Assembly (NCBI GenBank): GCA_902509555.1
Contig: CABWYS010000001.1
Location: forward strand, 1 to 64,000
Length of the DNA: 64,000 nt
From: an uncultured SAR86 cluster bacterium
GTDB taxonomy: Bacteria > Pseudomonadota > Gammaproteobacteria > Magnimaribacterales > D2472
Direction of reading: 5' to 3'
Shown here in pieces: positions 16,674-26,700 of the stretch (position 1 is the first letter of the stretch; every line of letters begins with the position of its first letter). The notes under the pieces are model-generated. The model was not told the origin of the DNA. It made no database searches and worked only from the letters and a program-made list of their open reading frames with translations. Made by a program: the position numbers and the translations under genes.

Positions 16674-17964
16674 TTGCCTTAATAACGTCATACCAATTCC
16701 TTAGATCCTCTAAATATTCGTCTAACAGCTCCTCCCCTTTGAATCGAATAAATTCAGACTCCACTTGTTGATAGACATCATTAAACTCAGGCGCGCTAGA
16801 TATAATTTTTTGCAGTGGCACTAATAAATGAAAATTTCCATCAAGCTCTATTAGCTCGCTCACCTCACCTTCCTCCAAGCTCAATGCAATCTGGGTGAGA
16901 TAGGGTCCAATGTATTCCCTAATTTTCATTGCCGGCAACAAAACATTGGGCAGGCTAATAACTTCATTTTCAGCAAGCAACTTTGCAGCAACAAGATCAC
17001 CTGCAATAAGCAAATCTCTTGCTTGATTGCCAGAGATCTTTTGATTGCCATTAAAACTTAGCTTTAAAAGTTGTAACTTAGGACTGGGCGTAAACAAATC
17101 CTTGTTAAAAGAATAGAAATCTTCAAGATCTTGCCTTGAAATGCGTAAATCATTTGTCTCGGCAATAATTGAACCAATCATTTTTTGAATAATTGTGCTT
17201 CTAATCTCCGCATCATTCTCAATCATTCCAAGATCAATGCCCCGCTGGATCAATAACTCCTCATCGATCATTCTTTCGAGAATATTATCTGGATCTGAGT
17301 CTATTAATCCGGTTTTCCTTGATTGAGCAATTGATTCTAAATAAATCTCATACTTTTCTTTTGAAATTGCTCTCTCATCAATTTTAGCAACCCAATTCAA
17401 CTGAGTGACATCAATCTCTTTAACGAAACTCGAACCTATAATTCCAACGGAGATGATTCCACCTATAATTAGCAATGGATGAATTCCTAATCTCCATTGA
17501 AAAACATTTTTATGTTTTGATATTGGGGTCAAGGTCATCTTGATATGTTCTATATCATCCTCTAGATATACCTCTCCCTGAGGAACAAAACCAAAGCCCT
17601 GATAGAAATTTAGAAGTCTGTATTGTGCAGATAAACCTATCTCATAATTTGCGTACTTAGATGCGCAAAACTCAATGGCCTCCTTAGTCAAAATCTTTCC
17701 GGCACCTTCTCTTCTAATCTTTTCAGCAGTTAATACTCTGCCAATTTCTGGTCCTTCATAACGTTTTCCAGGCTTAGCAACTCTTATGTAACCCACCAGC
17801 TCATTCTTTTGATAGGCAAGCAGATGATCACAATCTTGATCTTTAAAATCAGCATCAATAAATGGACAATCTTGTTCAACAACAAAAACTTGCTGACGAA
17901 GATTGAGCAATGCATATAATTCATCTTTTGTGAGAGCAGAGTACGATTTCCATTTAATTTCCAT
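16663..17964 (-). CDS. GNAT (ElaA-like) - transmembrane - PpiC/parvulin-like fusion protein
   Basis: 433 residues in three parts. Residues 1-146 are an ElaA-like GNAT acetyltransferase (LRQQVFVVEQDCPFIDADFKD, acetyl-CoA loop GRVLTAEKIRREGAGKIL, YQGFGFVPQGEVYLEDDIEHIKM). Residues 161-180 are one transmembrane helix (IHPLLIIGGIISVGIIGSSF). Residues 185-433 resemble the SurA/PpiC-like peptidyl-prolyl isomerase proteins often found beside HupE/UreJ genes (ERMIDEELLIQRGIDLGM, DLEDFYSFNKDLF, LSLEEGEVSELIEL). The parvulin core looks degenerate. The reading frame is continuous; an internal ATG at residue 143 has no ribosome-binding site. Predicted topology is acetyltransferase in the cytoplasm and foldase-like domain in the periplasm. 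Overlap with the HupE-like gene suggests a functional pair. Confidence 0.8.
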   Translation of the reverse strand: MEIKWKSYSALTKDELYALLNLRQQVFVVEQDCPFIDADFKDQDCDHLLAYQKNELVGYIRVAKPGKRYEGPEIGRVLTAEKIRREGAGKILTKEAIEFCASKYANYEIGLSAQYRLLNFYQGFGFVPQGEVYLEDDIEHIKMTLTPISKHKNVFQWRLGIHPLLIIGGIISVGIIGSSFVKEIDVTQLNWVAKIDERAISKEKYEIYLESIAQSRKTGLIDSDPDNILERMIDEELLIQRGIDLGMIENDAEIRSTIIQKMIGSIIAETNDLRISRQDLEDFYSFNKDLFTPSPKLQLLKLSFNGNQKISGNQARDLLIAGDLVAAKLLAENEVISLPNVLLPAMKIREYIGPYLTQIALSLEEGEVSELIELDGNFHLLVPLQKIISSAPEFNDVYQQVESEFIRFKGEELLDEYLEDLRNWYDVIKANDL

Positions 17965-17990
17965 CCGATGATTATATTTGTTTTATTACG

Positions 17991-17996
17991 TATAAT
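17991..17996 (+). promoter_or_regulatory. -10 box of the glutathione peroxidase gene
   Basis: A consensus TATAAT stands 25 bases before the ATG, in the 57-bp divergent spacer with the fusion gene. No convincing -35 is visible. An AGGAG ribosome-binding site (18011-18015) precedes the start. Confidence 0.45.
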
Positions 17997-18021
17997 CTAA
18001 ATTCAAAATTAGGAGTTCTGC

Positions 18022-18501
18022 ATGAGTGAGTTTTACAACATAAACGTTAAAGACATTGAATTAAATTCAGTGGATCTAAGCAACTATCAAGGAAAAACAC
18101 TATTAATTGTGAATGTTGCTAGTAAATGTGGATTTACTCCTCAATACAAAGATCTTCAAAGTCTCTATGAAAAATATAAAGATCAAGGCTTGGAAGTTCT
18201 GGGCTTTCCTTGCAATCAATTTGGCGCCCAAGAAACTGGAACCAATGAAGAGATTCAATCTTTCTGCGATCTTACATTCAATGTCTCATTTAAGATGTTC
18301 GACAAAATTGAGGTTAATGGTTCAAATGCCAGCCCCTTATTTAAATATCTCAAGCACGAGTCTCCTGGGATTCTTGGCACAGAGGCAGTCAAATGGAATT
18401 TCACTAAGTTTCTTGTTAACAAAGACGGTCAGGTTGTTAAAAGATTTGCTCCCAAAGATGGGGAATCAGCAATCGAATCTGAGTTAGAAAAAATTCTCTA
18501 A
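18022..18501 (+). CDS. Glutathione peroxidase family protein (thiol peroxidase, BtuE-like)
   Basis: 159 residues, a typical small GPx. The peroxidatic Cys36 lies in NVASKCGFTPQY, with partners Gln66 (GFPCNQFGAQE) and Trp125-Asn126 (KWNFTKF). Cys82 in QSFCDLTF is placed like the resolving cysteine of the two-cysteine, thioredoxin-dependent GPx enzymes. It is therefore more likely a thioredoxin-linked lipid or organic peroxide reductase than a true glutathione enzyme. Cytoplasmic, no signal peptide. A good AGGAG precedes the ATG. It converges on rimI with one base between the stops. Confidence 0.93.
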   Translation: MSEFYNINVKDIELNSVDLSNYQGKTLLIVNVASKCGFTPQYKDLQSLYEKYKDQGLEVLGFPCNQFGAQETGTNEEIQSFCDLTFNVSFKMFDKIEVNGSNASPLFKYLKHESPGILGTEAVKWNFTKFLVNKDGQVVKRFAPKDGESAIESELEKIL

Positions 18502-18502
18502 G

Positions 18503-18943
18503 CTAAATCTTTAAACTCATTAGCAAAGCATCTTCTTTTGGAGAGCCGCTATAATAATTTGGTCGAATGGCATCTTTATGGAATCCTCTTTTTTCATATA
18601 AATTTATTGCTGGTAAATTAGAAACTCTCACCTCAAGAGAAATCACCTTCACTCCAATTGTTTTATTTTGAAGAATGATTTGTTGCAGTAGCTTATCTCC
18701 AAGACCCTTGCCTTGGTGAACTGGATCAATGGCAATGTTTAATAAATGTGATTCAGGAATAATTGGGGAATAGATGGCAAATCCTAAAATTTCATTCTCT
18801 TCATGCATAACTGCTGAATAATGACCGACTTCCATTGAGGAAAGAAATTGTGCTTTTGACCATGGCATTTGATTCGTCTTTTTTTCTATTTCCACAATAG
18901 CTAAAACATCTTCTAAGCTGGCAGGCCTAATCGAAGCAATCAT
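18503..18943 (-). CDS. rimI: Ribosomal protein S18-alanine N-acetyltransferase RimI
   Basis: 146-residue GNAT protein. It starts IRPASLEDVLAIVEIEKKTNQMPWSKAQF; the acetyl-CoA loop is IDPVHQGKGLGDKLLQQII near 73-91, then ISLEVRVSNLPAINLYEKRGFH, the hallmark ending of RimI proteins, and RPNYYSG. It acetylates the N-terminal alanine of ribosomal protein S18. Its ATG abuts the stop of a holD-like gene, matching the holD-rimI pair of E. coli. Confidence 0.92.
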   Translation of the reverse strand: MIASIRPASLEDVLAIVEIEKKTNQMPWSKAQFLSSMEVGHYSAVMHEENEILGFAIYSPIIPESHLLNIAIDPVHQGKGLGDKLLQQIILQNKTIGVKVISLEVRVSNLPAINLYEKRGFHKDAIRPNYYSGSPKEDALLMSLKI

Positions 18944-19378
18944 TTAGGTTGATTGCAAAGGCTTGAGTTTGCTCCAAAGGTCTTTCTTTAGATCTGGATT
19001 AGATAGCATATCGTCTAAGGTCGGTGAAACAATGAAGTCTAGCCCATCAAGCAAATTATTTAACTCATAAAATACTAAAGTAGCTTTAAGATCAGAAGAA
19101 ACTTTAAAATCTTTTGTATTAAAGGGTTCTCGAGAGGAAGAAGTTACAACTCCTTGAGAGGCCGATTGGTTGGGGCCATGAATTGCCTCAATAATGGCTT
19201 CAAGTAACTTTATCTCTTTTTCTGAGTATTCATCTACAGAATTAGCATGTAATGTTAGAATATTGTCCTTTTGAAAGAAGTGAATGTTAATTTCATCATT
19301 TTTAGTAGGGTTTTTTGCATCCTTAAATAGAGGGATGCCAATTTTAGAGAGAATATACTGAGATTTATTTGATAGCAT
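18944..19378 (-). CDS. holD: Probable DNA polymerase III psi subunit (HolD-like)
   Basis: 144 residues from the ATG at 19378. Longer in-frame starts would overlap leuA. Similarity is weak: SQYILSKIGIPLFKD near the N-terminus fits the HolD opening (a short helix, Gly-Ile, then a hydrophobic segment), and the rest is low in recognisable motifs. The assignment rests mainly on its position directly upstream of rimI, as in E. coli, and on size. Psi links the clamp loader to chi and SSB. Only 13 bp separate it from the divergent leuA start, so its promoter must lie within leuA. Confidence 0.5.
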   Translation of the reverse strand: MLSNKSQYILSKIGIPLFKDAKNPTKNDEINIHFFQKDNILTLHANSVDEYSEKEIKLLEAIIEAIHGPNQSASQGVVTSSSREPFNTKDFKVSSDLKATLVFYELNNLLDGLDFIVSPTLDDMLSNPDLKKDLWSKLKPLQST

Positions 19379-19391
19379 CACAAGAGCAATC

Positions 19392-21062
19392 ATGAAAGAT
19401 TTAATAAAAAAATACAAACCTTTTGAGCCTATTCCTTTGAAGGGGAGAAATTGGCCAAATGAAGTTATTCAATCAGCCCCAAGATGGTGCTCTGTTGATC
19501 TGCGCGATGGAAATCAAGCCCTCATTGAGCCCATGGGTCATGAAAGAAAAAAACGAATGTTTAAACTGCTTTGTGATCTTGGATTTAAAGAAATTGAGGT
19601 CGGTTTCCCAGCAGCGTCTGAAACTGATTTTGAATTTGTTAGATGGTTAATTGAAGAAAAAAAAATTCCCTCTGACGTTACAATCCAGGTACTAACTCAA
19701 GCGCGTGATCACATTATTGAAAGGACTTTTGAGTCTCTTAAAGGAGCCTCGCAGGCAATTGTTCATTTTTATAATTCAACCTCTACCCTGCAAAGAAAAG
19801 TTGTTTTTGATCAAGATAAAGAAGGCATTAAAAAAATTGCAACAGATGGTGCATTACTTGTAAAAGAACTTGCATTGGCTAATCCTGAAACAAAGTGGTC
19901 TTTTGAATACTCTCCTGAAAGTTTTACCGGTACAGAACTCGAATACGCAGCAGAAGTTTGCGATGCTGTAGTAGATATTTTAAAAGAAGTGTCTTCTGAA
20001 AAAATCATCATCAATCTTCCTGCGACAGTGGAGATGGCAACTCCTAATGTCTATGGTGATCAAATAGAGTGGATGAATGAAAATTTAATGAATCGAGAAA
20101 ATATCTCTCTTTCATTGCATCCGCACAATGATCGTGGAACAGCGGTTGCAGCTTCTGAGTTTGGTCTAATGGCTGGCGCTGATAGAGTTGAAGGAACCCT
20201 TTTTGGAAATGGAGAGAGAACTGGTAATGTTGATATTGTTACCATTGCACTCAATCTGTTAACTCAAGGAATAGATCCAGAGCTTGATTTTTCTGATATT
20301 AATTCAGTTATTAGAGAAGTTGAGTACTGCAATCAACTTCCAGTTCATCCAAGACATCCGTATGCAGGAGATCTTGTTTTCACTGCCTTTTCGGGGTCTC
20401 ATCAAGATGCGATTAAAAAAGGGCTTAATGCTCTAGAGAAGTCAAACAACCCAGAATGGGAAGTCCCCTATCTACCTATTGATCCAGCAGATCTTGGTAG
20501 ATCATATGAGGCAGTTGTAAGAATCAACTCACAATCAGGTAAAGGCGGAATAGCATTTATCCTTGAAAAGGATCATGGTGTTTCTCTACCTAGACGATTA
20601 CAAATCAATCTAAGCGAAAAAGTTCAAAAGGTTGCCGACGAGACTGGAAAAGAAGTTATGTCTCGAGATATTTGGAAAGTTTTTGAAAAAAACTACATAG
20701 ATGTTGAACGCAAACTTGAATTAATGAATTATGCCTTATCCTCAACAGAAGATTCCGAAGGCAATACATCAGATCAAGTAGAAATTACATTAAGAGATCA
20801 AAAGGATGAAGTGACTATCTCTGGGGTTGGTGGAGGCCCTATTGAGGCTTTTGTATCTGCGGTCAATAATCATTTTTTAACATCAATTACTGTCTCTGAT
20901 TATCACCAACATTCTGTTACCTCAGGCGCTGATGCAAAAGCTGCTGCATACATTGAATTAACTCAAGAGGGTCAAAATGAGTGGGGCGCTGGTATTGATG
21001 GCAATACTGTAAAGGCCTCTTTTCAAGCCATTGTGGCTGGACTAAATAAACTAATTATTTAA
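19392..21062 (+). CDS. leuA: 2-isopropylmalate synthase LeuA (long, yeast/actinobacterial type)
   Basis: 556 residues. It condenses acetyl-CoA with 2-ketoisovalerate, the first committed step of leucine synthesis. The start KKYKPFEPIPLKGRNWP and APRWCSVDLRDGNQALIEPM mark the long form found in yeast and Corynebacterium rather than the E. coli type. HPHNDRGTAV carries metal-binding histidines, and DQVEITLRDQKDEVTISGVGGGPIEAFVSAV is in the C-terminal LeuA regulatory domain where leucine inhibits. No other leu gene adjoins. The 3' end overlaps the convergent crotonase gene by 8 bp. Confidence 0.95.
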   Translation: MKDLIKKYKPFEPIPLKGRNWPNEVIQSAPRWCSVDLRDGNQALIEPMGHERKKRMFKLLCDLGFKEIEVGFPAASETDFEFVRWLIEEKKIPSDVTIQVLTQARDHIIERTFESLKGASQAIVHFYNSTSTLQRKVVFDQDKEGIKKIATDGALLVKELALANPETKWSFEYSPESFTGTELEYAAEVCDAVVDILKEVSSEKIIINLPATVEMATPNVYGDQIEWMNENLMNRENISLSLHPHNDRGTAVAASEFGLMAGADRVEGTLFGNGERTGNVDIVTIALNLLTQGIDPELDFSDINSVIREVEYCNQLPVHPRHPYAGDLVFTAFSGSHQDAIKKGLNALEKSNNPEWEVPYLPIDPADLGRSYEAVVRINSQSGKGGIAFILEKDHGVSLPRRLQINLSEKVQKVADETGKEVMSRDIWKVFEKNYIDVERKLELMNYALSSTEDSEGNTSDQVEITLRDQKDEVTISGVGGGPIEAFVSAVNNHFLTSITVSDYHQHSVTSGADAKAAAYIELTQEGQNEWGAGIDGNTVKASFQAIVAGLNKLII

Positions 21063-21828
21063 AGTCAGGCTGACGCTTTTCTAAGAAGGCTGTAACCCCT
21101 TCCATGTTTTCTGCTGAGCCAAAAATATTATTTTGCGCTTCGGCTTCCGCATTAAACGTTTCATCATAAGACTGAGTTAATGAATCATTCATTAATTTTT
21201 TAGTTAATGATAGGGCTTGGGGAGATCTCTTAGATAAATGCTCTGCCCATTTTTTAGTTTCAGCGGTTAAATCGTCTAATTCTACTACTTTGTTAGCGAT
21301 ACCCATGTTCAAGCAATCTGCAGAGGAAATTTTCTTCGCTTCAATTGCATATTCTAAGGCTCGAGCATAGCCTATGGCTCTTGTTAAAAGAAAACTAAGT
21401 CCGCCATCTGGCACCAAGGCAATATTACTAAACACAGACATAATGTAGGCATCTTTGGCCATAATTCTTAAATCACATGCCATAGCCAATGCGGCTCCAA
21501 TGCCAGCAGCGGCTCCATTAATTGAACCAATAACTGGTTTTGGCATTTCAATGATATTCTTTAAAAAAGGATGATAGCCTCTTAGTAAAGCATCTTTGGT
21601 GTCTGACCAGGATGCGTCTCTCTCCGTTAAGTCAGCGCCAGCAGAAAATCCTCTGCCCTCTCCTGTTATTACCAACACTCTGATTTGAGAATCATTTTTT
21701 ACTTTTTCAGTTGCATCTCCCATATCCCAAATAAGTTGTTCATTAAACGCATTCATCATTTTTGGACGATTAATCGTTATAGTAGCGACCCTATTTTCAA
21801 TATCTAAGCTTATAGTTTCATAACTCAT
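21055..21828 (-). CDS. Enoyl-CoA hydratase/isomerase (PaaG-like crotonase)
   Basis: 257-residue crotonase. Oxyanion-hole loops GRGFSAGADLTERD (about 58-72) and NGAAAGIGAALAMACDLR (about 105-122) are intact. The two catalytic glutamates of classical enoyl-CoA hydratase are not evident; instead it has ALVPDGGLSFLLTRAIG, like the IPDCGG segment of PaaG, where the aspartate serves an isomerase. An isomerase on an unsaturated acyl- or aryl-CoA is therefore as likely as hydration. It is the last gene of the long minus-strand run, 21 bp after tilS. No paa genes are nearby. Confidence 0.87.
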   Translation of the reverse strand: MSYETISLDIENRVATITINRPKMMNAFNEQLIWDMGDATEKVKNDSQIRVLVITGEGRGFSAGADLTERDASWSDTKDALLRGYHPFLKNIIEMPKPVIGSINGAAAGIGAALAMACDLRIMAKDAYIMSVFSNIALVPDGGLSFLLTRAIGYARALEYAIEAKKISSADCLNMGIANKVVELDDLTAETKKWAEHLSKRSPQALSLTKKLMNDSLTQSYDETFNAEAEAQNNIFGSAENMEGVTAFLEKRQPDFK

Positions 21829-21849
21829 ATTTTTCTCCGAATTGATTGA

Positions 21850-22815
21850 TTATTTCTTATTTAAGATCAAATCACCATCACAAAAAGTTAAAAAAGCACT
21901 CTTTTGATCGTTATCTACTCTTGACCAATTTACCTTTGTTCTTGCGCTAGGACTAGAATAAATAAATGCTTTTAAAATTTCGCCGATAATTTTTTTATTT
22001 GGCATGGCCACATTATTAATTTTTATCCAATATCTAATTACTTCCACACAAGCATCTTCCTCAAGCTCAAGTAAAAATTTTCTATGTAGTTTAGGGCCTC
22101 TAATATGTTCCCCAAATTGCTGAACAAGCAGAAAATCATGAGCTTTTTTATGTTTTGAAACTAGCGAAGCTGTTTGTTGAATTTGCATGCTTGCTTGAGG
22201 CCATCGATTTGAGGCTATTTTGAGAACTTCATTGCGAATAAAGTTACGATCTTGGTTATCTTCAAAGTTAGTGTTATCAGAGATAAATTTGATGTTGTTA
22301 TCAGACAGATATTGAGTGAGATCAGACTTGGTATAGCTAAGCCAAGGTCTTAAAAGTAATCCTTCTCCCAAGGTGCGTTTTTTCATCGGCCCTTGCAGGC
22401 CATCTATACCTGTGCCTCTAAAAAGTCTAAATAAAATCGTTTCAGCCACATCATCTGCATGATGAGCCATCAACAATTGATCATGGGATTGTAGAGTATC
22501 TTGAAAAATTTTATATCTAGCATTTCTCGCAGCCGATTCAAGACCTGATTTTTTTACATTTATATTCACACCATGACTTTGAAAAGGAATATTTCTTTCC
22601 TCGCAAAATATTTTGCAGTGTTCTTCCCATTGATCTGAGTCTTGATGAAGTGAATGATTGATATGGATTGCAGAGAGATTGCCATACAAAAGTTTGCTCA
22701 GATTAAGCTCGTAACAAAAGTGCAGAAGTGCAGAAGAATCTCCGCCGCCACTAAAGGCAACAATTATATTTTTATTAGGATCAACTAAATCAAAAAACAC
22801 TTTTGGATCAAACAA
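21850..22815 (-). CDS. tilS: tRNA(Ile)-lysidine synthase TilS
   Basis: 321 residues. It converts C34 of the CAU-anticodon tRNA(Ile) to lysidine with ATP and lysine, an essential step for reading AUA. The PP-loop is VAFSGGGDSSALLHF near 19-33. INHSLHQDSDQWEEHC, AHHADDVAETILFRLFRGTGIDGLQG and RPWLSYTKSDL are typical. It is shorter than the E. coli enzyme (about 430), lacking most of the C-terminal domain, as in other compact TilS proteins. The ATG is two bases after the accA stop. Confidence 0.93.
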   Translation of the reverse strand: MFDPKVFFDLVDPNKNIIVAFSGGGDSSALLHFCYELNLSKLLYGNLSAIHINHSLHQDSDQWEEHCKIFCEERNIPFQSHGVNINVKKSGLESAARNARYKIFQDTLQSHDQLLMAHHADDVAETILFRLFRGTGIDGLQGPMKKRTLGEGLLLRPWLSYTKSDLTQYLSDNNIKFISDNTNFEDNQDRNFIRNEVLKIASNRWPQASMQIQQTASLVSKHKKAHDFLLVQQFGEHIRGPKLHRKFLLELEEDACVEVIRYWIKINNVAMPNKKIIGEILKAFIYSSPSARTKVNWSRVDNDQKSAFLTFCDGDLILNKK

Positions 22816-22817
22816 AA

Positions 22818-23762
22818 TCAGGCACCAATTTTAAGCAAGCGCTGATAGCGTCTTTGAAGTAACTCCTCTTGAGAGAATTTTGATAGCTCTGCTATGTTTG
22901 TTAACAAAGATGATTTAATGTTTGCTGAAACCGCATCATAGTCTTGATGTGCTCCACCAATTGGTTCAACAATAATCTCATCAACGATGCCTATATTTTT
23001 TAAGTCTTTTGCTCCCACTTTCATGGCTTCAGCAGCCTCTGGAGCCTTTTCAGATTCTCTCCAAACTATTGAAGCACATGCTTCTGGAGAAGCGACAGAA
23101 TAGGTACCATATTCTAATATAGCGATATGATCACCTACACCCAGGGCCAAGGCACCTCCTGAGCCCCCCTCCCCAGAAACCACAACTAAGATTTTTGTTT
23201 TTAGGCTAGACATAACAGCAAGATTTCTAGCAATTGCTTCACTCTGCCCTCTTTCTTCGCCCTCCACACCCGGGTATGCCCCAGCTGTATCAATGAAAGT
23301 AATAACAGGCATATTAAATCGCTCGGCAAGCTGCATTAATCTTTTAGCTTTTCTATAACCTTCTGGCTGCGGCATTCCAAAGTTTCTTTTAACTTTTTCA
23401 TAAGTATCTCTGCCTTTTTCGTGCCCAATGATCATGACCGGCATGTTCTCTAATTTTGCGATGCCCCCAACCAATGAGGCGTCATCACCAAACTGACGAT
23501 CTCCATGAAGCTCTTCAAACCCATCAAAAATTCTTTCAATAAAATCTAATGTGTGCGGCCTGTTAGGATGTCTTGCAACCTGAACTTTTTGCCATGTAGA
23601 CAATTTAGAATAAATTTTTTTCGTCAATGTAGCTTGCTCAGATTTTAACTTATCAATCTGAGGTAAAAGTTCTGGATTATCAGAGGCAGCCAATTGCAAA
23701 GCTTCTATCTTCTCTGCAACTTCTGCAATTGGTTTTTCAAACTCTAAAATATTAATACTCAT
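22818..23762 (-). CDS. accA: Acetyl-CoA carboxylase carboxyltransferase alpha subunit
   Basis: 314 residues, standard length. With AccD it carboxylates acetyl-CoA to malonyl-CoA. The N-terminal helical hairpin (LEFEKPIAEVAEKIEAL) is followed by the crotonase-like core: HPNRPHTLDFI, DRQFGDDASLVGGIA, GHEKGRDTYEKVKRNFGMPQPEGYRKA, FIDTAGAYPGVEGEERGQSEAIARN and SGEGGSGGALALGVGDHIAILEYGTYSVASPEACASIVWR. The start overlaps the dnaE stop by four bases (ATGA). The dnaE-accA-tilS order is common in gammaproteobacteria. Confidence 0.98.
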   Translation of the reverse strand: MSINILEFEKPIAEVAEKIEALQLAASDNPELLPQIDKLKSEQATLTKKIYSKLSTWQKVQVARHPNRPHTLDFIERIFDGFEELHGDRQFGDDASLVGGIAKLENMPVMIIGHEKGRDTYEKVKRNFGMPQPEGYRKAKRLMQLAERFNMPVITFIDTAGAYPGVEGEERGQSEAIARNLAVMSSLKTKILVVVSGEGGSGGALALGVGDHIAILEYGTYSVASPEACASIVWRESEKAPEAAEAMKVGAKDLKNIGIVDEIIVEPIGGAHQDYDAVSANIKSSLLTNIAELSKFSQEELLQRRYQRLLKIGA

Positions 23763-26700
23763 TTGTTTAATTTAATCGCCTCATCACCGAACATATCCTT
23801 AAGTATTTTGATATTTTCGGATGAAGGCATCAGTTTAAATTCATCTCCAAGCTCTATTATAGCCTCAGAGTCCTCATGAAGAATTTTTAAATGTATTTTA
23901 CAGTTTCCATGCTTCCAGAAATCTCCATTTAAATTTTTTAAACTGGTCATATTGGATTGAATAGAATCATTTGGCAGTTTTCTTGCGTCGATCATTATGG
24001 ATTTATTGCCTTGGCTCATTTTCGACTCGAGTGAAGTCACAGCCCCCACTTTCATCTTATACATCCTCCTGTTTAATTCCTTAGATTTGTAATCATCAAT
24101 TTCAACCGACCCTGCAAAAATAAGAATAGAATTTACCTTTAGTAATAAGTGGTATTTTTCTAAAACATCGGTGCTAACTGTTCCTTCCATGGTGCCTGTT
24201 CCATCATCAAAACTAATAAAAGCAATTTGTTTATTTGAGCGATCTCTAATTTGTCTGTATGAATTGAGTAAGCCAACTATTTTTACTCTACTAACATCAT
24301 CTGTAACTCCACCGATCGTATGAGATCTTAAATTTTCGACCATACCCTCTATTGCAATTACTGGATGTCCTGAAAAGTAATATCCAAGCGCATCTCTCTC
24401 ATGATTAAGCAAATCCTCTTTCGATAAATCTTTTACATTTACGTATTTCTCATAAGGATCAAATGTTTCTTCCATTGAAGCAAAAAGATCAGATGTTCCG
24501 GCCATTTGTGTGCTGTTTTTTTGCCCTTCTCTTAGCATATCTTCCATACAGGCCAGTGCTATGGATCTAGATGGTGCTAATTCATCAAATGCTCCGGCTT
24601 TAGTCAAAGCTTCAATAGATTTTTTACCGCCCAATCGAATATTTACTTTTTTTGTAAGATCAAAGAGATCCTTGAAAGAATGCTTTTTTCTAACTTCAAT
24701 GACATGATCAATGAAAGAATCTGCTACTCCCTTAATTGCGCCCAATCCATATTTAATATGCAGATCTTCGTTAACATTAAAGTGCTTATTGCTGGTTTTA
24801 ATATCTGGAGTTAATACCTTTATTTTCATTTCCTTGCATTCATTAATCAAAGTGCTGATCTTATCCGTGTTGCCCAATTCTGTTGAAAGAACGGCTGCCA
24901 TAAAATGCTCGGGAAAATATGTCTTTAAATATGCAGTTTGATAAGACAGCATTGCATAAGCTGCAGAATGAGATTTATTAAAACCATAGCCTGCAAATTT
25001 TTCAATTAGATCAAATATTTTCTCAGCAGTTGCTTTTTTAATATCATTTTGAGAACAGCCATCTACAAATATTTGCCTTTGTTGCTCCATCTCTTCAACT
25101 TTCTTTTTACCCATAGCTCTGCGTAAAATGTCAGCCTGACCAAGGGAATAGCCGGCTAAAACCTGTGCAGCTTGCATAACCTGTTCTTGATACAAAATTA
25201 CCCCATAGGTCTCTGATAATACTGGCGCAAGCAATTCGTGAGGAAAAGTTACCTTGCTCTTCCCATGCTTTCTATCAACAAATTCGTCATGCATACCTGA
25301 TTCCAAAGGCCCGGGCCTATACAAAGCAAGTAAAGCAACTATCTCTTCAAATTTAGTAGGCTTCAACCTTCGAATCAATTCTCGCATGCCCGTTGACTCT
25401 AACTGAAATACAGCGGTAGTTCTTCCAGAGGCAAGTAAATCAAAAACCTTGGGGTCATCTAGAGTAAGAGAATTAAGATCTAAGGTTTTTTCATTTTTTT
25501 CACTTAAGGATTGATTAATAGTTTTTACTGCCCGATCTATTACTGTAAGAGTTCTTAATCCTAAAAAGTCAAATTTAACCAGCCCAATAGTCTCAACATC
25601 ATCTTTATCAAACTGAGTCATGAGTGAATCAGACTGTGGATCGAAGTAAGTAGGACAAAAATCTGCAATTGATCCAGGAGCTATTACTATTCCTCCTGCA
25701 TGCTTGCCAACATTCCTGGCTATTCCCTCAAGTTTATATGCCAAATCAATGATTTCAGAAACTTCCTCCTCATCCTGAATCATTTTTTTGAATATAGGCT
25801 GAGAGCTGATAGCTTTTTCTAGAGTCATGCCCGGAATGAACGGTATCATCTTAGAAATTCGATCTCCTAAAGCATAAGGTTTGCCTAGAGCTCTTGCCAC
25901 ATCCCTGACAACAGCTCGTGCTGCCATTGTTCCAAATGTTGCGATTTGAGATACAGCAGACTTTCCATATTTCTGTCCAACATAATCAATAACCATATCT
26001 CTTTTATCCATACAAAAATCAATATCAAAATCTGGCATCGATATTCTTTCTGGATTGATAAATCTTTCAAAAAGAAGATTATGTTCAATTGGATCTAGCG
26101 CCGTTATCCCCAAAGCAAATGCGACTAGCGAACCAGCTCCTGATCCTCTGCCTGGCCCAACTGGAACATCATTGTCTTTAGACCATTGAATAAAATCTGC
26201 TACGATTAAAAAATAACTTGAAAATCCAGTTGCATGGATTTGCGTTAACTCATAATCCAAACGTTTTAGATAGATTTCTTTTTCCCCTGATGAATATGAT
26301 TCTATAATTTCATTTAATTGCTTCTTAGAAAGCTCGGATAAAAAAGAATTAAAATCATGCTCCTCTGGAACTGGATATTCTGGCAAGAAATATTGATCTG
26401 TTGTTAGTGTTACATTACATTTTTGAGCAATGGCTACAGTATTATTTATTAAAGTATCAGGATCACAATCGCTAAATAAGTTAGAGATATCCTTTGAAGA
26501 TTTAAAAAATTGCTCGGGACTAAACAACCTCTCACGATTTGCATCATTCAATGTCTTACCGGTATTAATGCATACTTTCGTCTCATGAATATCAAAATCT
26601 TCTTTTTTAGAGAACATAGTGTCATTGGATACAATAACTGGAATAAGAAATTCAGACGCTAATGGTAAAATACATTGTATAAATTCTTCCTCTAAACTTT

